From Bondarzewia mesenterica (lineage: Eukaryota > Basidiomycota > Agaricomycetes > Russulales > Bondarzewiaceae), in NCBI GenBank assembly GCA_004802705.1, contig SGPL01000683.1:1-15572 (forward strand): DNA of 15,572 bases, in the 5' to 3' direction. How positions within the stretch are numbered: position 1 is the first letter of the stretch; every line of letters starts with the position of its first letter. A model generated the notes under the pieces. The model made no database searches. It saw only the letters and a list, made by a program, of their open reading frames with translations, and was not told the origin of the DNA. Shown here piece by piece: positions 1 to 9,691 of the stretch. The translations under genes were made by a program, and so were the position numbers.

Positions 1-268
1 GAAGGCGAAAAAAGGGAAGGAGAGAGTGGATATGGATGCGCTTGCGAGGGTGTTGGGGGAGGAGGGGATGGGGGAGACGTTTGAGGGTGAGGGATGGGGT
101 GAGGAGGACGAGGAGGATAAGGAAGACGAGGAGTTTGGGGAGGCTGTTCGGTTTGGGCTCGGGCAATGGACCGCAGATGGTAGCGCGTGTGTTGACGTTG
201 AGGAGGTGAGCGAGTGGAGGCCTGCGTCGCCGGGTGGCGGTGGGTGGGAGGATCGGTACGAGGTGTGA
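1..268 (+). CDS. 3' end of an unidentified protein with an acidic C-terminus (partial)
   Basis: An open frame runs from base 2, with no stop before it inside the window, to a TGA at 266-268, giving the last 88 or so residues of a protein whose start lies outside. The visible part begins with a short lysine-rich stretch (KAKKGKERVD), followed by a glycine- and glutamate-rich segment with a strong acidic run (roughly EEDEEDKEDEE), then a less biased tail ending in GGWEDRYEV. G is strongly favoured on this strand, as in other acidic coding stretches of the window. No domain or catalytic motif is visible, so I assign no function. The ATG at 32 is internal to the open frame and is probably not the start. 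Confidence 0.5.
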   Translation, partial: KAKKGKERVDMDALARVLGEEGMGETFEGEGWGEEDEEDKEDEEFGEAVRFGLGQWTADGSACVDVEEVSEWRPASPGGGGWEDRYEV

Positions 269-951
269 CCCTTCAAACTTTTGACCGAAGCTCTGGCTGG
301 TTTGGGGTCGGCGACATGTGCATATTATAGCCTGCGTCCGGCAGAAATCTTGCTCTCGTCTGTAAGTACGCAGATCTGCTCTTGGTGGGCAAGGAGCCCT
401 TGATGTTGGGAATCAGAGGGGATCCGTGACGTATCGATGCGATGATCGCGTCTCGGTAGGTTTTCAGTTGGCTTTTTGTTGGCTTTTTTTTGGACGTGAG
501 ACTGATGCTGAGTTTTTGTGTTCCACTTTAGGCCGGAGATGACGGCCATTTCGACTCGAAGTCAGGAAACGCGAAGGTGCTCTCAGGTATACGAGGGTGG
601 ATCATTGTGTGTGGTATCTGTACATATGAGTTCTCTCGAGGAGGCGTATTGGTCGCAACATGCATGTGTATGTAGTTGCAACGAATTTATTTTTCTTCCT
701 TTCACTGCAATGGATGGCTTCCAAGGTGTGATTCAATATGGCAGCGGATAAACGATTTGAAATCGTCGACGGTATTTGATATTGTTTGGCAACAGCCTCT
801 GAATTCAATACGCACAAACAAAAACACACCACGTGCCATAATTTTCGATCTAAGATTTCCAAATTTTGCACCGAAAGACCTCGAGTCTCGACATCGAGGC
901 GGGCCAGAAAAGGCTGATAAACTGACCAATTTTGCGGTCACTCACACAGTC
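269..951. other. Intergenic region; 3' flank of the first gene and upstream region of POL5
   Basis: I see no convincing gene in these 683 bases. Open frames here are short, overlap on both strands and have biased, unconserved translations. The first half contains an intron-like segment (about 456-531: GTAGGT donor, CTGATGCTGA branch-like motif, pyrimidine-rich CACTTTAG acceptor), which could be a spliced 3' untranslated region of the upstream gene. A palindromic E-box core, CACGTG, sits at 830-835, about 117 bp upstream of the POL5 ATG. Such a short motif also occurs by chance. Confidence 0.5.
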
Positions 952-3900
952 ATGTCGACGACGTTGTCCTCTGTTTTGGAACTTGTCCTCTGCGAACAAG
1001 AAGGAGCGCATCGATGCGTCCGTCAAGCTCATCGGCGCGCTTGAGACGCTGCAGGCGTCGTTTGTACCGAAGCAGCCGAGTGAGGTAAGCGAGGAGGAGG
1101 ATCGAGAGGATGAGGACAATGAGGGCGAGGGTGAGGGCGATTATGATGAGGACGATGATGAGGATGCGGAAAGAAAGGCGGTGAAGCGGGAGGAGGAGAG
1201 GGTTGAATTTACTGAATGCGGGGGACGTGTCTTACTCGATTCGGCGCTTGGTGCGTGGTCTAGCGAGTCCAAGGGAGAGCAGCAGGCTCGGGTTTTCAGT
1301 CGCGCTGACGGAGGTTTGTGCGCGTTCGGTCCTCTCATGTTCAATTGACGTTAACCCATACCGTTTTTCTACGTTATTCGCATCTAGCTATTATCCCGGA
1401 TCGACACGGTGACGTGCTCGCAAATGCTATCGTTGATCCGCGATGCCTCCAAAACGCAGGGCTCCGTGTCCGGGCAGGAAGAGCGCGACGTGCTCTTCGC
1501 CCGTCTCTTCGGCATCACCGCCCTCATCCAATCCGGGCTCCTCGTTCGCCAGCAGCCGCTCCCCTCCTCTGGCTCCGCATCTACGGAAGCTAGCAGCCTT
1601 ACGGGTTACACCGACGTGCTCACTGAACTACTCGCGCTCGGCGAGGAGAAGTCGTGGTTGCGCGAGAGCGCGTGGTGGACTCTCAGTCTTGCGATTGACG
1701 CCCTCCACGGCTCCGAGGTCCCTTGGAAGGATGCGGGAATCGAGAAGACGCTAGAAGTGATTTTCGTGGAGAACAAGGCGTGGTCTCCAGAAAAAGCTCG
1801 CGCTCACGCTTAAGATGCAGCGGCTGTATCCCGCGCGCGGTTGGCGGAAGTTGTGCGGCCCTACGTTGAAACATGGCGAGGTGCTGCACACGGGGAATAT
1901 GACGACTCTGGCGAAGATTTTGAAGGTCATTGAAGAAAGTATCTTTGATACATGGCATGTTTATTGATGGTGTTTTAGGAAGCCACCGTTGAGGATGAAG
2001 ACGATGCTTCGAAGGTAGGCGCACGGTCCTGGAAGCCGCAAGTTCACTATGTCTGGGATGTGTTGCTGGACGAGCTGCTCCCACCTCCAGGTAGCGAACG
2101 GTCTGCTAAGGGCTCATTCCAGGAGTTCTTCAGAATTGTCGTCGATGGTGAGCACTCGCTCGATGTTCTTCCTCGCTACGTTTTACATAATTATGACTAT
2201 GCGTGCAGAGTCGTTGTTCGCTTCTTCTGCGTCTATTGAGCGCAAGTACTGGGGTTTCGAGATCTTTCAGAAGGCTCTGCCGCGAGTCAAGGAGTCAGAC
2301 CTGCCCATGCTCTTCACTAAGAACTTCATGCGGACGTGGATCAACCACCTCTCGAATTATGACCGCTACTTGCATAGCTTCGCAAAGCAGATCGTGCGTC
2401 TCTCAATCATTTGTTTGCGATGCCCATTGATCGTTCCCCGTCCTGTTTGTGTGACAGGCGAGCAAAATCCACGCTGTTGTCCAAAAAGACCCCGCAGTCG
2501 GCTTTCCGTTCATCCTGCAGTTGACCGGTGTGCATGGCAATCAGCAGTTTGATCGGTTGACCAAGACGAAGACCGTCGAATCTATCCTGGTCACCATGGA
2601 TGCCCAGGGTATCAAGAAGTATATCGACCATCTGTTCAATCAGGTTGATGAGAACGAACAGTAAGATCGGGTTCTTGATCGTCAACTTTCTCTGTTTTTA
2701 ACGTCGTGTTATAGGGATGACATACAAGTGACCAACTCTCGGCGCTCTTGGATCATCGAGCAGCTAGCAGCGCTCATCCGCAACCACTCTATACCCCATA
2801 CCGACGACTGGATTCAGTCGATCTTGGACTGGTTCACCGTCCACGGCATGTTCATCATCAAAAAGAAGTCTGAAAAAAGCTCGTTCCGCGCTGTACGTTC
2901 TTTCACATGAGTTTCATTGCTGAACCTCACATTGCTCTGCCAGTTGCTGTCAGTCCCCTCGCCTCCATTTTCCGATGATCTGCGCAAACAATGCAGAGAA
3001 CGCCTATTGAGCTGTTTGGCCGAGCTGACGGCGCAGACCACTCTGGTCAAGTCGACCGACGAGAAGACGCAGAAGATTGCAGGCGTTTCGTCAAATGGCG
3101 AGTTTTGGGTTTCCAAGGTCCTTCATACGATTGAGCAGTTGGAGAAGGACTCGAAACACCTGAAGCCCCTTGCTGAGTTTGACGAGGCTGAAAAAGCAGT
3201 CTTGGAGAAGGCGCGGGAAGTGACAGATAGACTTCGCAAGGTGAGTGTCCTCTTTTCTTCCTGTCGGGCGGTGGATTGACGTGCCGACGACAACAATAGA
3301 TTAAAGGGGATCAACAAGAGGCAGCCAGGGGTGCTGCGCTACTCCTTCTTTCTTCGGTCTTGCAATTATATGCTGCAGACGATGCAGATGAGAGGGATAT
3401 GGAATCATTAGAGGTTCATCGCTGGCATTATTACTGCGCTGGACACACACTGACGACCCTATCTTCAGGCGTGCATTGATGGTTCCTCCCGCTTATTCCC
3501 AGAACAGTCAAAGAGCAGCAAGAAAAAGTCCTCCAAGCTGACTGCTCAGGAAGTCGATGATGAGCCGGAGCCAGAGCCCATAGATGTGCTTGTGGATACT
3601 ATCATCGGTTTCTTGGAGAAGGCGACGGCCTACATGCGGTCAGTCAGCAACCAGAGCTTTTCGTTGCTCAGTGGAGCAGTCAAGGAGAGTACTATAGATC
3701 TGATTCTCAGTGTAAGTGAGGGCAAGCATTGTCATTATCAACCTCGACTTATCCTTCGTTAGCAACTCGAGCGTCGTGATCCTGCTGAATTGCTGGCAGA
3801 TGAGGATGAAGATGAGGACGATGAGATGGGAGTCGATGAAGGAGAAGATGGGAGCGAGGCAGAGGACGAAGACGAGAGCGAAGGGGACGAAGACGAGGAT

Positions 3901-5211
3901 GATGAAGAAATTGAAGACGAAGAGGAGGATCTAGAACTTCGGCAGAAGATCACAGAGATTTTGCGTGCTAATGGTATAGAGGCGGCGACGGAACTATCGG
4001 ACGATGAGTCGGAAGAGGAGATGGACGATGACCAGATGATGGCTATTGACGATCAGCTGGCGCAAATATTCCGTGAGCGGACGAGAGGGAAGGGCAAAGG
4101 TAGGGTCATGAATTCGCATCTCGTTCGTCGATACTGAAGAACACAGTAGATGAAAATGCTCAACGAGAGGCGACTCATTTCAAGAACCGTATTCTGGACC
4201 TGGTGGATACCTTCGTCAAAAAGCAGCCTACCAATCCCCTCATTCTTCGTCTCATAATACCTCTAGTCGACCTCACCCTCGGCTCTGGTTCAGATGAAAG
4301 TCAACTATCTGCCAAGACAGCGGGCCTGTTACGATCTCGCGTCAGCAAGTTGAAGGACGCGCCATCAAGCTTGGACAAGAACGAGGCTACACAAATCCTC
4401 AAAAACTTACACACGCGTGCTCGAAAGGTGCACTCATCAGACGCGTTGGCTACCATCGGCCAATGCAACCTCTACCTGGCAAAGGCGTTGCTACATGTCC
4501 AGGCAGAAGAATCAGTTGTACAGGTCTATCGCGAATCGCTCGTCGACTTCGTCACGCGTAAATCATCTGATCTGAACACCAAGTTCTTCGTCGATTTCAT
4601 TAAGCGTTATCCGGCTGTTGCATGGGGNCTCCGCGACGATCTGCTCGATGTCACGACAAAAGCAGCCAATACGTACCGTCAAATTCAAGCGTATGCCCTT
4701 CTGCAGGCCTTGATCAATCAATTGCCGTCGATTGTAAGTCATGTCATAATTCGTGTTACATAACTTAGTGTTGACGAACTCTCAGGGCGATCGACAGAAG
4801 GAAATNGTNTCCTTCATGCCATTGTTGCGTCAAAATATCCTTGACGTGATCTCAAAGGCTTGCAGTGAATCCACCCTCACTGCCGCGCAAGTAAAGGACG
4901 TCCTGAAGCTTGGCCTTCTCGCCGCTCGCCAGANCAAGAAATCTGTGACGAACCCGGACGACCTCGCTAGTATTTGGAAGCCTAAAACGTGGAACGACCT
5001 CACACAAAAATTGGGGGCGAACGAGCGTTTCAAGGCCTCAACAGGCTTGCAAGCTATGTGTCGCCAGATAGTCCAACTGACTGAGGCTCAGATTGCACCA
5101 ACGAAAAAAGAGAAAATTTCGAAGAAGGGAACGGGCAACGTGACGGGGAAGAGGAAGGCTGAGGAGATTGTAGAGGATGCTGCGGCCTCCAAAAAAAGCC
5201 AAGCGGAATAA
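952..5211 (+). CDS. POL5: DNA polymerase phi / Pol5 (MYBBP1A-like) nucleolar protein, multi-exon, with apparent frameshifts
   Basis: Pol5 is a nucleolar HEAT-repeat-like protein. It resembles B-family polymerases only distantly and acts in rRNA synthesis and ribosome biogenesis, not replication. Spliced translation gives about 1210 aa, the usual basidiomycete size. Family segments include PLFWNLSSANKKERIDAS, DVSYSIRRLVRGLASPRESS, QEERDVLFARLFGITALIQS, YWGFEIFQKALPRV, LPMLFTKNFMRTWINHLSN and LQLTGVHGNQQFDRL. There is an acidic linker near residue 50-80, a long acidic run in the middle, and a lysine-rich C-terminal tail typical of nucleolar proteins. Inferred introns: 1314-1387, 1926-1978, 2148-2208, 2394-2457, 2661-2714, 2893-2943, 3241-3299, 3414-3468, 3712-3762, 4100-4146 and 4734-4785; all are GT-AG and keep the frame. 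Three +1 shifts, near 967, 1183-1203 and 1791-1795, must be corrected to read the first exons. The ATG at 952 is chosen because MSTTL joins directly to the conserved PLFW segment once the first shift is allowed for. It converges on MSH3. Confidence 0.93.
3799..3930 (+). repeat. Acidic low-complexity run inside POL5
   Basis: About 44 consecutive codons are almost all GAT, GAC, GAA or GAG, encoding an Asp/Glu tract with a few Ser, Gly and Met residues. It lies at the start of the eleventh exon, just after QLERRDPAELLA. Acidic tracts in this position are characteristic of Pol5/MYBBP1A proteins and probably contribute to nucleolar interactions. The triplet-like (GAN)n composition makes the tract prone to length change between strains. 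Confidence 0.85.
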
Positions 5212-5262
5212 GTCTCAAANGACTACTGCATAGGTCCATGTACTACAGTATATNCTAGTANA

Positions 5263-8200
5263 TCATTCGTTTGTAGATNACGAATCTACCATCTCCCGGA
5301 GCTCGTCTAGGGNTAGTAAATTGGGAGAACCTTCCACGCAGCGTTTCAACATCCGCGCAGCTTTGTAAATCCTAGAAAAGAAGTGTCTGNGTCAGAACNC
5401 CGATCCCAGATTTATCGGAGAATCGCGGGGTTCGAAGGCCACTCACTTGTTCCGCCTATGGCGCTCTTCGACCTGCACACGCAATTTGCCCGCATGCACG
5501 TCAGCTGCTTCCAAGATNTCTTCCGGAAGGCCCGCGAGTCGTCCACACTCGATCCCAAACGACTTCGTTGCCAAACCAGCAGTAAGCCGATAGAGGAAAG
5601 TGATCTCCCGGATTCCGTTGATNCTAGAGTCCTCGGTGAAACCCATGTGAAGGTTCTCTAATTCTTTAGGGAATCGACGTTCAAGTTCTGTTGCTACNAG
5701 AGGGTAGTGAGTGATGAACAGAGTCTTGCATTTCTTCACCTGTACNAGATAATGCAAGACAGCCTGCGCAATCGCCATCTGTTGCGAATTGTCTCGTCAG
5801 CTTTGAAATCACAGGGTGTTCAAAATCATTACCCCNTCAAAGGTAGAAGTTCCCCTGCCCAGCTCGTCCAGNATAACGAGGCTCTTGTTCGATGCATGCA
5901 NAAGGATNTCGCTCGTTTCAGACATCTCTACCATAAACGTGGATCTTCCGCGCGCNAGCTCGTCCGACGCTGTAACAAANGANTGAAATGNGNTTCTAAT
6001 CAGGTNCNNTNACTNNACGTACCNCCCATNCTCGTGAGGACNCTGTCTACCATGCTTAGCTTGACAGCCTTCGCTGGAACATAAGAACCGATCTGCGCCA
6101 TAATCGCGATGAGCGCGATCATCCTAACACACGAACTCTTNCCTCCCATATTTGGGCCCGTAATGATTTTGCTTCTAGGTTCTCGGTTACCCATTGANAT
6201 TGTATTNGGAACAAACGGATCTNCTCGCAGTNCTTCAATCATGGGATGCCGTCCGTCCACGATTTCNAAATGATCTTCATCAGTGAACTGTGGCTTCACG
6301 TAGTCACCCTTGACAGCAACGAGCGCNAGACTGAGTAGACAGTCAGCTNTCGCNAGTTTGTTGACAGCGTCACGCAGCAGGGCGTNATGATTTTTGGCAA
6401 TCTCGNTNAGAAAGGCAGCNAAAGCGGCTCTGGCTTCNGCTTCNAGNATTTCCTGNTACAGNGCACGCTCCGTGATCTTGGCTTTGACNTTTGGGGTATG
6501 ATATCGGCGCACTTTNTTTCGTACTGTGTATAATATNAGTTCAAGGGCTACNCCGAGGTCAANAGGAATACACATTACGAAGACACGACCTGCCAGGNNT
6601 CTGGGACGATTGGATGNTCNGNTTGCGGTAGTTCNATCAGAAACTAGTTGCTGATGCNTCAGNNTCCACATCTANGTGCATCGGCTTTNTAGCTGACCTC
6701 GTCTCCTTTAGCAGTCGTCCATTCCAACCGCGGTCTTCGAAGCAGCTTCCTTACTGCANCGAGNGGATCAGATAACGAGTCGCATTGGGACTAAAGANGA
6801 CTCACNGGACTTCAACTCATCATTCAAATCCATTTCAACGGCTTGAATGCCCATATCAGCATTAGCCACNGCAGGGAACTTCTCAGGGTCAGTCCACATG
6901 AGCGCCATATCTCCTTCAGCGGCCTTCTTCAGGTAGATATCACCNATGAGGCTCTGTATGGGATCCCTTAAANTAGGCAAGNTATAGATGATATCGTTCA
7001 AGATGGGTGACTTGAANCCAATGTCTGCCGGGCNNTCGACCGAGGCAAAGGCAGTAGCNGCCTTATTAAATGCTGGAAGCACAATGGAAAGTTCCTTTGG
7101 GGTNCACTGCGATGAAAGTCAGACGAATACCAAGTGCGTGGNATACAATTTATCTGTAACACACCTTGCCATATTGGATACGACACAANCCCTTNGCGAG
7201 GTCCGGTAGGCCTTTGAGNACCTGACGTAGNTGAACCAATTTCATCGATGGACTATTAACTATCTCTTCAACGGCATCAATNCGTTCTTGCAGCGNTCTT
7301 GNCGAANGGTCAATNANTGNTCAANGNNGATAAAGNGGAGNTCAATNACCCACTTCATGTCAACCAAAGGCTTCCCAACCCAACTTCGTANAAGCCTAGA
7401 TCCGAACTTAGTCGCTGTGTGATCCAGGATCCACATGAGTGAACCTTTCGTAGTGAAATCTGTTTCGTTACGATATATCTCTCTGCAGGGGCGTTGCTAT
7501 CAATTTNANTGCANNATTCCGCGGAAGAAGATATACTGACAAATTTGTTAATGTGTTGCCATTCAAAAGCATGTGTGCACGTGTGGTGAATTTGTCGAAA
7601 AAATCAGTGCCNAAGAGAGAGTCTGCGATATTAAATGTGGAAAGATANTTGATGCATTGCGCGAGGGCAACGACAACTTGATGCGGGAAGTCGGTCACGG
7701 CAGCCATGAGTTTTCCTAAGATAATTCAGCATGCTGGGTTACGACTTGGAGATGGTCAGACTACCAGAGNTGAAGCTGTGCGAGACCTTATCTGATCCTG
7801 TCTTTCGAGTGTANAAATCCGAGACGTATTTGAAAGCGTCTGTATATGTCATTGGGTGTTTGTATCTTTCTATCCGNATCTTNTGTTCGCCTGTCCCGCT
7901 CCTGACCGTTTGATGTATGAGTTGATAGAATATCTCATCGNANAAAACTTATCNTACCGAACAAAGTGATCTAGCATTCTTTCAGTAGGCTTGCTTAGTT
8001 TCTGGGCAGAAAGCAGCAGCTCTGCTGGCTTGGTGTGGACCATTCGAGTCTGNGAGTTGCTTCAGACACATCGCNATNATAACATNGAAGTAATCNTTAC
8101 CTCTACTTCAGTGCGCATATGGCCATCTANANATAACGNTGAGNACGTTTGTAGNCACGAANGGGCTTNAATTTTCCTTACCATCAAATTCATCATAGAC

Positions 8201-9538
8201 CACGTCGCCNGTACTTGGACATATGACAATCATGCCCACTGTGANNTTTTCATCGACGCCCATNCCNCCTCNGGATTCTTCCACCAGNCACATCAAAAGA
8301 GGTGCAGTTGACTTATCNACNTCGTCNACGGAATCCACCTCNTTGATATATCTAANATTCAGTGTGAGACATGCGGACATGAAAAGCTCNTACAAAAGAT
8401 TNACTGACGTGGCAGCAGTATAGAGGTGGGTAAGTCTTCGTTCAAAGGGCGCATTGCGGTTATCGCTCGCTTTNTTCAGCGCCGCAGTCTCAATTTGCTC
8501 TATAATACCAACTTTGTGTCCTCTCGACANAAGCCTGTTANNGAGTTGAGAAAATAGTGAANGGGCATTCTAAGGACGTGAATACTTTTTTAAATGTATG
8601 TCGCGCCGATGATCTGGCACTGATGCAACCAGGAAATTGTGGTCAGGATAACAAATGATACTCAGTTCTTTTGAGGCTGTCTGAGGAGGATGTGAGACAT
8701 CGTCTATGAAGAGTGCCAAAACCCATAACTAGTACGTACTTCCGCATCTTCTCCGAAGAATTTGTACTTGTAGCCGACCTCTACCATGAGCAGCACGCCT
8801 GGATGNTTNGCCTTCAGATGCAGGACCTACGAAGGTGTATAAGGAANGGCTTCAAAGCAGATTCNGCNGAGATNCTTCGCTTGCCTGNTTCTCTAGTGGT
8901 GTATAGGAAAACCCTCTNGGTCCGATTTCTTCCATCGACTTGGTGCGTTTGGTGGCACCGCNTTTGACTTTTGCCTTGCCCTTNGTCGATCCGGAATGGT
9001 TAAACATAGNGTGTAAATCCTTGAANAGAGGATCNGAATCNTAACCTGAGCCTCCTTCGCGNTCTTCNGCGGCATTATCTTCGCTCTCAGCATCGTCACC
9101 GCCTTCCGCTTCCNAGTCCTCGACNGCCTGAGACTTGCTCATCAGAAACATATTATTCTCNAGCATGAGCTTCTTCGCCANCTTCTCGCGAAGANCCTTG
9201 CGCTCGNCTAGTTCTTGAGCAGTGCAATGGCGCTGCGTAGNTGGGGNCTCAGCTGNAAATGGNANGTAGCGCCATTGCTCAGCTACACCAGCATTATTCC
9301 CCTGCGAGGTCATCAGAAGTCGAGAAGGGCCAGCCTGAGGTTCAGGAGACGGAGAGGCCGGCAAGAATAATTCCTCGTTGGCTTTCCTCTTCTTTGGAGG
9401 TCGTGCTTCGTCGCCTGACGCCGTTAAGTCAATGGGCGAAGCGACTCGTTTGCCAGGAAGAGACGAATCTTTGGGAAAGAAAGCAGAAAGCATAGGCTGT
9501 TTCATTGGGACATACTTTCTCCTTTTCACTGTCGACAT
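5263..9538 (-). CDS. MSH3: DNA mismatch repair protein Msh3 (MutS homologue), multi-exon
   Basis: Msh3 pairs with Msh2 to form MutSbeta, which recognises insertion/deletion loops in the nucleus. The protein reads to about 1125 aa, matching the family. In order: a PCNA-binding PIP box (QPMLSAFF, residues 14-21); a basic and acidic linker; the mismatch-binding domain with [19 protein letters not shown], which is MSH3-type, not the MSH6 FYE type; the connector with [18 protein letters not shown]; the lever region with [20 protein letters not shown]; the Walker A segment GPNMGxKSS; the signature [16 protein letters not shown]; the Walker B segment [12 protein letters not shown]; and THYP with NLHMGF near the C-terminus, again MSH3-like. 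Best exons: 8885-9538, 8740-8826, 8586-8680, 8409-8534, 8182-8351, 8101-8126, 7958-8049, 7765-7901, 7537-7715, about 7354-7478, 7165-7297, 6806-7106, 6579-6753, 6023-6523, 5833-5969, 5447-5778 and 5263-5371. Many n bases blur residues; the junction near 7298-7353 is uncertain, and one n inside an A run (6516) appears to be an extra base. One intron is GC-AG and one exon is only 26 nt. The ATG at 9538 is preferred over the in-frame ATG at 9661 because it leads into the family-like MSTVKRRK and PIP box. Confidence 0.95.
8101..8126 (-). other. 26-nt micro-exon of MSH3
   Basis: Between two introns of about 51 and 55 bp lies an exon of only 26 nucleotides. It completes an Asp codon and encodes GHMRTEVE. 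It joins VVYDEFD on its 5' side to [13 protein letters not shown] on its 3' side. The combined segment matches the usual Msh3 pattern, in which (D)xxRTELETR follows YDEFD. Both flanking junctions are GT-AG and preserve the frame. Confidence 0.75.
8827..8884 (-). other. GC-AG intron in MSH3
   Basis: The first exon ends in the codons for YTPLExQ, and the conserved protein resumes as [18 protein letters not shown]. The only donor that joins these in frame is CAG|GCAAGC, paired with the acceptor TTCGTAG. GC donors with a strong flanking match (AG|GCAAG) are a known minor class of U2 introns, and this site fits that form. No usable GT donor lies nearby that keeps the family sequence intact. Confidence 0.7.
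9476..9499 (-). other. PIP box (PCNA-interaction motif) of Msh3
   Basis: Residues 14-21 of Msh3 read QPMLSAFF, fitting the consensus Q-x-x-(L/M/I)-x-x-(F/Y)-(F/Y). A PIP box at the extreme N-terminus is a known feature of Msh3 and Msh6 and tethers MutS complexes to PCNA at replication forks. Its position also supports the start codon chosen at 9538. Confidence 0.8.
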
Positions 9539-9691
9539 AATCGAGACCAGAGCGAGACCTAGAGTGAGTGGGGAAGAGTGTGGGATTGTTGATGATAGGA
9601 CGGAAGCAAGTCGCGCCAGGCTAAACCGCGTCGCCCGATTCACCTCGTGACCTTTGCACACTTCACCTCGCCCACGTTGTTCTCCAGCAAA
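9539..9691. promoter_or_regulatory. Shared (bidirectional) promoter region between MSH3 and ATP12
   Basis: Only 153 bp separate the MSH3 start codon (leftward) from the ATP12 start codon (rightward), so both 5' leaders and core promoters must fit here or overlap the coding regions. I see no clear TATA box. The stretch 9650-9690 is pyrimidine-rich on the + strand (cttcacctcg, ttgttctcc), as is common just upstream of fungal start sites. The ATP12 ATG has CAAA just before it (agcaaaATG), a favourable fungal context. Confidence 0.6.

Noticed and set aside
676..1044. 122-residue + strand frame upstream of POL5
   Set aside because: It overlaps the POL5 start in another frame, has no conserved pattern and lacks support from splice sites or composition.
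3759..3953. Poly-serine minus-strand frame opposite the POL5 acidic tract
   Set aside because: It is the antisense shadow of the GAN-repeat acidic tract, which necessarily reads as serine codons on the other strand.
5263..9538. Assignment as MSH2 or MSH6 in place of MSH3
   Set aside because: The mismatch-binding segment is [10 protein letters not shown] and not the MSH6 FYE form, MSH2 lacks the long N-terminal tail with a PIP box, and THYP with NLHMGF near the C-terminus matches MSH3.
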